Assembly: GCA_030638785.1 (NCBI GenBank)
Contig: DAOWDY010000010.1
Location: 1-14,022 of the forward strand
Source of the DNA: Candidatus Thorarchaeota archaeon
Lineage (GTDB): Archaea > Asgardarchaeota > Thorarchaeia > Thorarchaeales > Thorarchaeaceae
DNA: 14,022 nucleotides
Direction: 5' to 3'
Made by a program: the position numbers and the translations under genes. Positions 1-6,861 of this stretch are shown here, in pieces; positions within the stretch are counted from its first letter, which is position 1; every line of letters starts with the position of its first letter. The notes under the pieces were generated by a model, which saw only the letters and a program-made list of their open reading frames with translations, made no database searches and was not told the DNA's origin.

Positions 1-472
1 AATCTGTTTCTTGAGGTGATACATCATCAGTTGTATCCAGTTTCTTCATCAGGATAAGTTCAGTAATTCCCTCACCATATCCATCGTAGGTAGCCATTAG
101 TTTGTATCCTATTGCCTGATAGAAATCAGGTGCTTGCCATGAAAAAGTGTAGGTCTGTGATATTAAACATCCATTTTTCTTTGCTAATCTCTCTGATTCA
201 AGCACGAGGTCTCTTCCATAACCAAGTCCTCGATACTTATCATCTACCCAGAGAGTTTCCAGATACTGAGCCCAGTATAAGGTACTGGTCGTAATTCCTC
301 CAACGATTTTTCCATCGTGGTTTTTGAGAACCAAGCTGAGCCATTCTTCAGGACTTTTGAATTCCCCATCAGTCTGTTTCATGTTATAAGATTCTAATCC
401 CTTCTGGAATTCTTTTACTTCGTCATCTGTTGGATTGGATATTACCTCGAATCGATTGGTTCTGGTAGTCAT
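1..472 (-). CDS. GNAT family N-acetyltransferase, C-terminus cut by window edge
   Basis: This frame stays open from an ATG at 472 to the left edge, giving 157 residues without a stop. It reads as a GNAT acetyltransferase, a family that moves an acetyl group from acetyl-CoA to an amine. The signature acetyl-CoA loop (motif A) is at residues 80-86 (YRGLGYG), followed by a helix ending near residue 100. The usual late motif FYQAIGYK is at 117-124, and the last core strand LILMKKL at 139-145. The remaining residues are polar, so probably only a short tail lies beyond the edge. The start is supported by GGGAGG seven bases upstream and a TATA box about 45 bases upstream. The substrate cannot be told from the sequence. 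The gene is divergent from the LinD-like operon and has its own promoter. Confidence 0.85.
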   Translation of the reverse strand, partial: MTTRTNRFEVISNPTDDEVKEFQKGLESYNMKQTDGEFKSPEEWLSLVLKNHDGKIVGGITTSTLYWAQYLETLWVDDKYRGLGYGRDLVLESERLAKKNGCLISQTYTFSWQAPDFYQAIGYKLMATYDGYGEGITELILMKKLDTTDDVSPQETD

Positions 473-479
473 ATGAAGT

Positions 480-527
480 CCTCCCAGTTGGGATGAAGAG
501 TCCGTAATCTGTATTACTTAATATATT
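480..527 (-). promoter_or_regulatory. Promoter and ribosome binding site of the GNAT gene
   Basis: Read on the minus strand, AATATATTAAG (527-517) is a good archaeal TATA box. About 25 bases downstream would put transcription start near 497, leaving a leader of about 25 bases. That leader contains GGGAGG (485-480), seven bases before the ATG at 472. The spacing of box, leader and start fits well. The transcription start itself is inferred. Confidence 0.5.
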
Positions 528-582
528 GTGAACTACGCCATTTTCATCTATTTCTCTTCTTCTCCCTTTTTTTTGGAAAATC

Positions 583-608
583 CCTTCTGATTCTATACTA
601 TCAGAAGG
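583..608. repeat. Perfect 9-bp inverted repeat around a TATA-like element, possible operator
   Basis: CCTTCTGAT (583-591) and ATCAGAAGG (600-608) are exact reverse complements, separated by the 8-base spacer TCTATACT. The same octamer TCAGAAGG appears again as a direct copy at 635-642, where it is part of the ribosome binding site of the LinD-like gene. The spacer is TATA-like and lies about 55 bases before the preferred start at 651, a reasonable place for a promoter. A repressor site over the TATA box, or a hairpin, are both possible. A run of eight T lies just upstream at 567-574. Confidence 0.45.
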
Positions 609-636
609 ATTTATGGCTTGGATTATTCACCATTTC

Positions 637-644
637 AGAAGGTG
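637..644 (+). promoter_or_regulatory. Ribosome binding site that favours the TTG start at 651
   Basis: AGAAGGTG at 637-644 matches the archaeal consensus GGAGGTGA in its core and stands six bases before TTG at 651. The earlier in-frame TTG at 618 has only AAGGA at 605-609. Starting at 651 also gives a compact N-terminus, a few basic residues followed directly by a hydrophobic stretch, as expected of a signal anchor. Confidence 0.45.
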
Positions 645-650
645 TGCATC

Positions 651-2261
651 TTGTCTATCCGGAAAAATAAGTATCTTGCCAGCATTTTCGTCATATTGAT
701 GATCTTTGTAGGACTGACCATGAGCAATCTACCTGGTCCAGCAACTCCTACAGGACTTCAAACAATTGATGGGGTCGTCTACAATTTTGCAGATTATCGG
801 ACCCTTAATCGTGATCAAATTGGAATGTTCAACTATTTCAATGGCATTACAGTAAATCAAGACTACAATATGTGGGATGGTTGGTATGCTGATGGGTACC
901 TAGCAGGAATGCGGCATTACTTCGCAGCGTTCGTTGCATATACTATGGCCACACTCTTTGAAACCACGCCTGGATACCGCCCATCAGTCTATCAAGACTT
1001 CTCAGATACAATTGTTTCAAAGATGAATACAACAATTGCTGAATACGGGAATGAGTCTATTGAATACTCAGAATGGGGACGATCAAGCTATCCAGATTAC
1101 TACTTCCCTGACCCTAACGATCCAAGTGGAATCCCCATGGGTGGATTTCGAGGTCCTGCAAATATCATGTGGACTGGACACTATGCATTGATGATGGCAC
1201 TCCATGAACGAAACTTCAACACAGGTGAGATGGTTGATGAATTGACCTGGTTCGTAGAAGATTGGAATAATTCACTCACAACAGATGGACGAGGCAATCC
1301 ACAAGAGGGTGGAATCTGGGGCGTAGGTCTTATTCCTTGTGAACCACACCTAGTTTTTGTCAATTGTAATGCTATTCCTGTCTTTGCAACTGAATTATTC
1401 GATAATCTGATTGGTACTCAATACATGGAGGGTGGAATGTGGAAATATGGTCTTAATTATCTCAACAATATCATGCAAGACGATTATGATCTCTTTGCAT
1501 ATGTTACTCAAGTTTCTCCCACTTTGGGTGATACAGATACAACGCCCAGTGATTATCCCTTTATGAGCGGCGATGACCAAGGTCCTACTGTATCCGCATA
1601 TGGTACTTCATGGGCATTGATGTTTCTTGAATACACTCAGGAAAATGAAACTATCAAAGACTATCCCGTTTTCATAGATACTTACGGTAGAGAAATTTCA
1701 AATGACCAGATGTACATTTTGGGTTCATACAAATATCCCCAGAATTTCGTTGATGTTACAGCCGTTCTTGGCAGCCTCTTTTCTATACCTCTCGCAAATC
1801 AGAGAGGTGACTATCGTACCGTAGAAAGACTCCGGAATTTCTGGCTTAGTTCAACTAACCAAGTTTGGTCAGCGGATGGTCGTGAAATGCACTATGAAGA
1901 AGGAATGACATCTATCATGAAGGCCTTTGAACCGGTTGTAACCTTTACGACCACATGGGGAACTATTCCCACTACTATGCGCGATCTTGGAGACGCACGA
2001 CCTGCTGAGTTCTGGGATTACCCATTCATCAGTGAAGCAGATGATGACAGTATCTGGGTCTATCAGGCTGAATGGGATGAAGATAAACACGCGTTCATCC
2101 TGACAATCGAAGTAGATCAGACTGCAACACTGACCTTCAGTAATTTCGATTCAGCCCCAACTGCATATGCGGGTGGAATTGCACTGCAGCAGCTGGCTTC
2201 AGTAGGAAGTGGTCACACTCTAACACTGAATCCTGGTACTTACAACTTGGTGATAATGTGA
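651..2261 (+). CDS. LinD-like (linalool dehydratase/isomerase domain) protein with N-terminal signal anchor
   Basis: From the TTG at 651 the protein has 536 residues; a TTG at 618 would add 11. Residues 2-8 are basic, and a hydrophobic segment (about 9-25) looks like a signal peptide or anchor, so the body should lie outside the membrane. The body resembles the linalool dehydratase/isomerase family, an alpha-alpha barrel: MWTGHYALMMAL (residues 173-184, with H177) and CEPHLVFVNC (230-239). As I recall, Castellaniella LinD uses a His, a Cys-Glu pair and a second Cys nine residues after the first. The same Cys-Glu and Cys spacing is seen here (C230, E231, C239). The last ~65 residues read as beta strands. 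LinD converts geraniol to linalool to myrcene, but the substrate here is unknown. The family call is from remembered motifs, not a search. The next gene starts 12 bases later. Confidence 0.72.
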   Translation: MSIRKNKYLASIFVILMIFVGLTMSNLPGPATPTGLQTIDGVVYNFADYRTLNRDQIGMFNYFNGITVNQDYNMWDGWYADGYLAGMRHYFAAFVAYTMATLFETTPGYRPSVYQDFSDTIVSKMNTTIAEYGNESIEYSEWGRSSYPDYYFPDPNDPSGIPMGGFRGPANIMWTGHYALMMALHERNFNTGEMVDELTWFVEDWNNSLTTDGRGNPQEGGIWGVGLIPCEPHLVFVNCNAIPVFATELFDNLIGTQYMEGGMWKYGLNYLNNIMQDDYDLFAYVTQVSPTLGDTDTTPSDYPFMSGDDQGPTVSAYGTSWALMFLEYTQENETIKDYPVFIDTYGREISNDQMYILGSYKYPQNFVDVTAVLGSLFSIPLANQRGDYRTVERLRNFWLSSTNQVWSADGREMHYEEGMTSIMKAFEPVVTFTTTWGTIPTTMRDLGDARPAEFWDYPFISEADDDSIWVYQAEWDEDKHAFILTIEVDQTATLTFSNFDSAPTAYAGGIALQQLASVGSGHTLTLNPGTYNLVIM

Positions 2262-2273
2262 GGAGATGGTAAA

Positions 2274-2909
2274 ATGACTGAAACAGAAGTAACGGAAGCA
2301 TCCGAAACCGAAGTCGAATCATCTGAAACCCCTAGTACACCAATACGAGAAAAGCTTGGGATACAGAGCAGAAACGAGATTATGAGCGTGATCATTGTTG
2401 CAGTAGTTGGAGCTATTCTTTATCTGATATTAGAGATGGTTCCAATGCCATATCTTGGAGTGAGCATTATTCCGCTAGGACTTGTTCCGTCCTTGGCATT
2501 AGTTGCCTCGATTGGAGCCATCAGAGGTCCGGTCGCAGGTCTATTGACAGGTTATATCGGTGTTCTACTATCCAATCTCATTTTGAATGGAGCTATAGCA
2601 GCGCTTACACTAGATGGCTTCGCCCTGGGAGTGTTGGGTTTTATTGTCGGCATTGGTAAATACGATATCACCAATGGTCGCTCACTCATCAAACTGTCCT
2701 TAATGTCTGCAATTGGTCTAGGTTTTACAGCACTACTCACAGCAGTGATTGGAATTTTCGTTGAAGGTGTTGCCACGCTTGCTGTTATTGCATTTCAGCT
2801 GTTGCCAATCCTCAGTCTTGGTTTACCATCGGTCATTCTGCTAACTCCATTGTTTGCAAGACTATGGTGCTGGTTTGTGGAAAGGTTCACACCGTCTGCA
2901 GAAGAATGA
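2274..2909 (+). CDS. ECF transporter S-component-like membrane protein
   Basis: A 211-residue protein with about six membrane segments (roughly residues 36-54, 65-83, 85-104, 110-128, 140-163 and 168-196). The first 25 residues are unusual: almost only Glu, Ser, Thr and other small residues, hence strongly acidic and probably disordered. The stretch ASIGAIRGPVAGLLTGYIG (78-96) resembles the conserved region of ECF-type vitamin transporter S components, which bind the substrate and work with a shared energising module. No ATPase or EcfT gene is in the window, so it would rely on a module encoded elsewhere or act differently. GGAG at 2262-2265 lies eight bases before the ATG, and the gene starts 12 bases after the LinD-like gene, so they are very likely cotranscribed. 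The substrate is unknown. Confidence 0.65.
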   Translation: MTETEVTEASETEVESSETPSTPIREKLGIQSRNEIMSVIIVAVVGAILYLILEMVPMPYLGVSIIPLGLVPSLALVASIGAIRGPVAGLLTGYIGVLLSNLILNGAIAALTLDGFALGVLGFIVGIGKYDITNGRSLIKLSLMSAIGLGFTALLTAVIGIFVEGVATLAVIAFQLLPILSLGLPSVILLTPLFARLWCWFVERFTPSAEE

Positions 2910-2914
2910 GTTCT

Positions 2915-2947
2915 AGAGAGGGCTTATGCTCTCTCTCCTTTCTTTTT
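2915..2947 (+). terminator. Possible terminator of the LinD-like operon
   Basis: Just after the stop at 2909, AGAGAG (2915-2920) can pair with CTCTCT (about 2931-2936), and a pyrimidine tract rich in T follows (2937-2947). This fits a hairpin or T-tract terminator for the plus strand. The tract lies inside the last codons of the convergent glycosyltransferase gene, whose Lys-rich tail also explains it, so the call is weak. Confidence 0.3.
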
Positions 2948-4153
2948 CGCAATTAGTGCTGAATAAATCTCAACAAGTTTCTTGGTTTGAATTTTCATAT
3001 CAAATCTGATCTGGACTGTTTTTCTAGCGTTTGTACTAATCCGAGCATACAATTCTCTATCACTCAACAATCTCTCGACAGCTGATGCAAGTGCTTGTGC
3101 ATCTCCCGGAGTGACCATTAATCCATCCTGTTCGTGAGTGATAATCTCAGTTGGTCCATAGATATTGGCTGTGATTACTGGTATTTCACATGCCATTGCT
3201 TCTATAATTGATAGTCCAAAGGGCTCTTTTCTTGAAGGATAGAGGAAAATCTTTGCACTATTGATTATCTCCTTCACCTCAGAGGTATCTACGACACCGA
3301 GGTAATCAACCATATCTGTAACACCACGCTTCGAAAATTCATCGAGCATACTCTGGCGGAGAGATCCTTCTCCAGTAATGACCATCTTCAGTGTTGGTTG
3401 TGTCTTTTTGAGTAATTCCAGCATTTCTGGGAAGACATCGACAGCCTTCATTGATTCAAGTCTTCCAAGGAATGCAACATCCCACTTCTTCTCCTTTTTA
3501 GAATCTGGTTGAAATGCTTCCAAACTAATCCCGATGTAGTGTTGTTTGATAATATTATCAAGACCAATCGGAGCAAGATAACCTCTCAGGGATTCTGCAA
3601 CAGTGTCACTAACAGCCAGTACTAGATCAAATGGACAGAACAGTACAAGTTGGTCGTAGTCGGTGGTTTTCTCACTATTTGGTAATATGAGCGGTTTGGG
3701 AAGGCCATGAATTGTTGCAACTACTGGTATGTGTTTAATTCTCTCGCTTTGAACAAGCGCATGCAGAACCCGATTGAACACAACATATGTGCTATGAGCA
3801 TGAATCACGTCCGGTTTGATTGTATCAATCGAATCTGACAGCTGGTCAATTAGCACTGAAACATTGTTTTCCAAGTCATCAAATTTGAATAACTGATCAA
3901 CAAGACCTGCTCTTTCTTCTTCGGGAAAAGAGAACAATTCCCATTTTCTGGCCTCGAGATAATTGCCAGGAAGATGAACTATCTTGTAATTCTCCTGCTC
4001 TATTGATTCAGGTGAGTTTTGAGAAGGCGATTGAGTCACAATAAACGATTCATGTGAATATTCTGCCAGTTCTTTGGATAGATAGTGAAGATGTGACTCA
4101 TAACCCCCAAGACCGGTAGGATTAAGGCTGTCACAGAGATGCAGAATGCGCAT
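2924..4153 (-). CDS. Glycosyltransferase family 4 (GT-B fold)
   Basis: A 409-residue GT-B glycosyltransferase that moves a sugar from a nucleotide-sugar donor to an unknown acceptor, on the cytoplasmic side. The N-terminal domain opens with MRILHLCDSLNPTGLGGYE, whose glycine loop (residues 14-17) is typical of GT4. DVIHAHS is at 115-121. The C-terminal domain has FLGRLESMKAVD (228-239), ITGEGSL (259-265) and the hallmark E-x7-E motif (E310 and E318 in EPFGLSIIEA). I chose the ATG at 4153 over one at 4198 because AGGTGAT stands nine bases upstream of it, whereas the upstream start has no ribosome binding site and adds 15 polar residues outside the fold. The gene is convergent with the ECF-like gene and divergent from the nucleotidyltransferase-like gene. 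The acceptor, such as a lipid, a glycoprotein or a small molecule, cannot be told. Confidence 0.88.
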   Translation of the reverse strand: MRILHLCDSLNPTGLGGYESHLHYLSKELAEYSHESFIVTQSPSQNSPESIEQENYKIVHLPGNYLEARKWELFSFPEEERAGLVDQLFKFDDLENNVSVLIDQLSDSIDTIKPDVIHAHSTYVVFNRVLHALVQSERIKHIPVVATIHGLPKPLILPNSEKTTDYDQLVLFCPFDLVLAVSDTVAESLRGYLAPIGLDNIIKQHYIGISLEAFQPDSKKEKKWDVAFLGRLESMKAVDVFPEMLELLKKTQPTLKMVITGEGSLRQSMLDEFSKRGVTDMVDYLGVVDTSEVKEIINSAKIFLYPSRKEPFGLSIIEAMACEIPVITANIYGPTEIITHEQDGLMVTPGDAQALASAVERLLSDRELYARISTNARKTVQIRFDMKIQTKKLVEIYSALIAKKKGERA

Positions 4154-4218
4154 AGGTACTGAATCACCTGTCTTAGTCTTGTACCTTGTGGAATTCATTT
4201 CGATTCTGGTGATAATCG
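4154..4218. promoter_or_regulatory. Divergent intergenic gap with ribosome binding sites for both neighbours
   Basis: These 65 bases must hold the expression signals of two divergent genes. On the plus strand GGTGAT (4208-4213) lies five bases before the GTG at 4219. On the minus strand AGGTGAT (4169-4163) lies nine bases before the ATG at 4153. I see no convincing TATA box for either direction. Confidence 0.5.
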
Positions 4219-5274
4219 GTGTCTGGAACCACTCAACAATACATAGTTCGCGACCGCGATATTATTCGAGATACCGAAGGTCGAATGTTTGTTGTTCTCG
4301 GGTATATTCAACCAGAAAACCGTATTCTCTCGTTCTTGAAGTATGTTCCATCCTCAGAGGGTCGATGGGAACGCGCAGGGCAGAAATACAGACGTATCTT
4401 CTATGGAAACGTGGAAGCTGTCATTGACGGGCTTGAGATTGTACCTTCAGAGTATCTGGTAGAAGATACACACTTCGGAACAACATTGCTTGAGGTTCCC
4501 CACACGCATGTTGCGGAGCATTACAAACCAAACGACAGGCTAGAAGAGATTCTTGGCCAAGGTCCTAAAGATGAGCTTGAGAGTGCTGTTGCTGGAATGG
4601 CAGAGGTACTACAGGGCCAATTAGGATTGTCTATTTCAGACATAGGTGTCGCAGGGAGCATAGCATGGAAGGGCCACAATCCCGAGTTTTCTGATATCAA
4701 TATGAACGTCTATGGGTATGAATCAGCCTGGAAACTTCAGAAAAACTATCAACAGGCATCAGAAGATGATCATGTCAGACTTCGTACACTTGAAGAGTGG
4801 AATATGGGAATCTCAAGGGTATTGAACCGAATACCAGCTCTCTCAGCTAATGATTTGAGGAAGCTGTTCGCAAGAAGATTAGCTTTCTATTTCGATGATC
4901 AATGTATAGGAGTGACACCAGTTCTACAGCCTGAAGAAGCACCGATCATGCATGGCAGTGAATCATATTCACAGCTTGCATCAGAGCTTGTGCAAATCAC
5001 ATTTCATGTGGAGAATGCTGATTATGGAATATTTCATCCCGCTCTATTGAAAGGGCAATCGAAATCACTTCAGAACTTCAATGGTATAGAAATTACAAGA
5101 ATCATGGTCTACGATGGTGCTTTCACAGGTCTTTTTTTCCCTGGTGACGAGATTGAAGTCTATGGGACATTACAGAAGGTCACACCTAATACATCTGACA
5201 GGGAAGAAATGTACCAATTGATGGTAGGAACGAAAGATGGAGCCGGTCGCGAATATATTCGGTTCTCAAAGTAA
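4219..5274 (+). CDS. Archaeal nucleotidyltransferase-like protein (COG1665-like) with altered DxD
   Basis: A 351-residue protein beginning with GTG, supported by GGTGAT five bases upstream. The N-terminal part (1-105) begins with VRDRDIIRDTEGRMFVVLGYI and ends with HYKPNDRLEEIL, a pattern I associate with an uncharacterised archaeal nucleotidyltransferase family (COG1665). A polymerase-beta-like nucleotidyltransferase core follows: GVAGSIAWKG (143-152) and the strand FSDINMNVYG (157-166). In active enzymes this strand carries two metal-binding acidic residues in a D-x-D pattern. Here it reads D159-I-N161, so one is Asn. The last ~95 residues are beta-rich and may be an OB-like fold. The substrate is unknown. 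A 52-base gap separates it from trm5, so cotranscription is possible. Either the active site tolerates Asn or the protein has become a binding protein. Confidence 0.62.
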   Translation: MSGTTQQYIVRDRDIIRDTEGRMFVVLGYIQPENRILSFLKYVPSSEGRWERAGQKYRRIFYGNVEAVIDGLEIVPSEYLVEDTHFGTTLLEVPHTHVAEHYKPNDRLEEILGQGPKDELESAVAGMAEVLQGQLGLSISDIGVAGSIAWKGHNPEFSDINMNVYGYESAWKLQKNYQQASEDDHVRLRTLEEWNMGISRVLNRIPALSANDLRKLFARRLAFYFDDQCIGVTPVLQPEEAPIMHGSESYSQLASELVQITFHVENADYGIFHPALLKGQSKSLQNFNGIEITRIMVYDGAFTGLFFPGDEIEVYGTLQKVTPNTSDREEMYQLMVGTKDGAGREYIRFSK

Positions 5275-5326
5275 TAGATTCCTCGAATCACAATTGTCTT
5301 AGGCAGAATTCACTCACTCAGAACTG

Positions 5327-6388
5327 ATGCCAGAAGAGAACCCTTTCCTCTGTGTGCCTGCTGAGTTTGGAGAACAGGTGCGACGCCGACTTCTTGAACT
5401 TAGTCTGCTAGATACAGACAGAAAAATAGAATCAGAGGAAGGCAGATTGCTTCTTCCATTAACGAAAGAGGTAGTTTTGAGCCAGATTCTTCCAGAGATG
5501 GATACCAGTGAATACACCATCGGTTTCAGGGAGTTTTCACTTATCCTCTCAGGACCAAGAACTGTCAGAGAGGCACTTGAGAACAAATTGAGTGAAACTG
5601 AGCTTGAATTACTTCCACGAGCGTATGATCTAATCGGTGATATCGCAGTGCTTGAGATACCTCCAGAACTAACTGATCATCGCCAAGCTATTGGTGAAGC
5701 CTTTCTTCAAGTGCGCCCAAATTTTACAACTATTTTGGGGAAAAAAGGTGCCATAACAGGCACATTACGTACACGCGAGTATGATTTGCTTGCAGGAATT
5801 GACAAGACCGATACGATTCATATAGAATATGGCTGTCGAATTTCCGTAGACCTATCAAAGGCATATTTCAGTCCAAGACTCTTGGAAGAACACAATCGGA
5901 TTGCACAATTGGTCCAAGAGAACGAGCAGGTTATTGACATGTTCACAGGAGTTGGTCCTTTTGCTCTTCACATTGCCCGTCAGGTCCGAGCAAAAATAAC
6001 AGCTGTAGACATCAATCCCGAAGCCATTAAGCTCCTTGAAACAAGTGTGACCATGAATCGAATGGTGGGCTTGATAGAATCAGTCACAAAGGACATACGT
6101 GATTACACGAATATGGTTGAACTTCAAATAGCAGATCGCGTGATAATGAATCATCCTTCAGGTGCATCAGACTTCATTCCCGAAGCCTGCCAACTTCTAA
6201 AAACTGGTGGAATTATGCACTATTACGATTTCATTGGAGGTAAGGACCCTGAAAGCGACCTCTCTACGAAATTGATTAATCTAGTCGAAGCAGCAGGTCG
6301 TAGAGTGCATGATATATCTTTGATACGAAGAGTCAGAGATAGTGCTCCATATGAATATCATATGGTGATTGATGCCATCATTCAGTAA
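5327..6388 (+). CDS. trm5: tRNA (guanine(37)-N1)-methyltransferase Trm5
   Basis: This enzyme methylates N1 of G37, 3' of the anticodon, using S-adenosylmethionine. The product keeps the reading frame and is the first step toward wyosine in tRNA-Phe. The 353 residues match the family length. R148, Y180 and E188 have the same spacing as the remembered Methanocaldococcus Trm5 residues R145, Y177 and E185, in GTLRTREYDL and SKAYFSPRLLEEH. The SAM loop is DMFTGVGPF (204-212), the ribose-binding acidic motif AVDINPEA (226-233), and the NPPY-like motif is MNHPSGA (274-280, with N275). An N-terminal domain (about 1-100) fits the tRNA elbow-binding D1 domain. No clear ribosome binding site precedes the ATG. 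The 3' end overlaps the convergent DUF371 gene by 11 bases. Confidence 0.92.
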   Translation: MPEENPFLCVPAEFGEQVRRRLLELSLLDTDRKIESEEGRLLLPLTKEVVLSQILPEMDTSEYTIGFREFSLILSGPRTVREALENKLSETELELLPRAYDLIGDIAVLEIPPELTDHRQAIGEAFLQVRPNFTTILGKKGAITGTLRTREYDLLAGIDKTDTIHIEYGCRISVDLSKAYFSPRLLEEHNRIAQLVQENEQVIDMFTGVGPFALHIARQVRAKITAVDINPEAIKLLETSVTMNRMVGLIESVTKDIRDYTNMVELQIADRVIMNHPSGASDFIPEACQLLKTGGIMHYYDFIGGKDPESDLSTKLINLVEAAGRRVHDISLIRRVRDSAPYEYHMVIDAIIQ

Positions 6389-6809
6389 TGAAAATCAGTT
6401 CGCAATCTATGGGCATATCTGGTTTCTGCATTTGATTTACTAGTTCTCTACTAAGATCCGATGCAGCTTTATCAGCTCTAATCATCAGAGTCCTTCCACA
6501 TTCGTAGGTGCTAGTCCTTGCTACCATACTGATACCATCCACATAGGTTAGACCAGGACTTCCATGTCCTACGATTTCTTCAGAAAAATCTCCAGCGGTG
6601 AGTCTGAGGATAATCTTTGTGTTTTCTGAGAGTGCAAGTTTCTTGATATCATCATCAAGTGTATTCAATGTCATATCTGACCGGATTCCAATGATACAGG
6701 TGCCTTTAGGGGTGAGAAACTCTTCACTTGTTAATTCAACAGTTGTACGATGATTCCCTATCACATTGTCATGACCATACGCTCGAAAAGACACTCGACG
6801 CATGTCCAT
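6378..6809 (-). CDS. DUF371 family archaeal protein
   Basis: A 143-residue protein matching an archaeal family of unknown function (DUF371). The recognisable blocks are RAYGHDNVIGNHRTTVE (residues 9-25), LTPKGTCIIGIRSDM (32-46), GHGSPGLTY (81-89) and RTLMIRADKAASDLSREL (106-123). The run of polar glycine-containing loops and conserved Arg/Asp/Lys suggests a nucleic-acid or small-ligand site, but no activity is known to me. The length looks complete. The ATG at 6809 could be replaced by the one at 6803. Its 3' end overlaps trm5 by 11 bases in convergent orientation, and its 5' end faces the isoaspartate methyltransferase gene. Confidence 0.8.
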   Translation of the reverse strand: MDMRRVSFRAYGHDNVIGNHRTTVELTSEEFLTPKGTCIIGIRSDMTLNTLDDDIKKLALSENTKIILRLTAGDFSEEIVGHGSPGLTYVDGISMVARTSTYECGRTLMIRADKAASDLSRELVNQMQKPDMPIDCELIFITE

Positions 6810-6826
6810 CTCAAGGCTCTCAACGC

Positions 6827-6834
6827 TTTTATCA
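6827..6834. promoter_or_regulatory. TATA-like element between DUF371 and pcm
   Basis: TTTTATCA lies in the 52-base gap between the two divergent genes. It is the only AT-rich element there. It lies about 30 bases before the pcm start at 6862 and about 20 before the DUF371 start, which would make both messages nearly leaderless. Neither gene has a clear ribosome binding site, which fits. The call is tentative. Confidence 0.3.
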
Positions 6835-6861
6835 TTGCATGTCTATCTTCACTCGGTTGAG

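Noticed and set aside
567..574. Run of eight T as a terminator
   Set aside because: No plus-strand gene ends upstream of it within the window, so it has no transcript to terminate; it may simply be part of the AT-rich promoter region.
618..650. TTG at 618 as the start of the LinD-like gene
   Set aside because: Possible, but its ribosome binding site (AAGGA) is weaker than AGAAGGTG before TTG 651, and it would put 11 extra residues before the basic N-region of the signal anchor. Not excluded.
1181..2322. Minus-strand open frames of about 60-75 codons under the LinD-like gene
   Set aside because: They are antisense to a well-supported gene, lack ribosome binding sites and show no recognisable protein features.
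4154..4186. Inverted repeat AGGTAC / GTACCT with a 21-base spacer before the glycosyltransferase gene
   Set aside because: Six-base arms that are themselves nearly palindromic are expected by chance; there is no further support for an operator or hairpin.
4154..4198. ATG at 4198 as the glycosyltransferase start
   Set aside because: It lacks a ribosome binding site and adds 15 polar residues before the typical GT4 first strand; the ATG at 4153 has AGGTGAT nine bases upstream.
6802..6861. ATG at 6802 as the pcm start
   Set aside because: It would overlap the divergent DUF371 start and add residues without similarity to the family.
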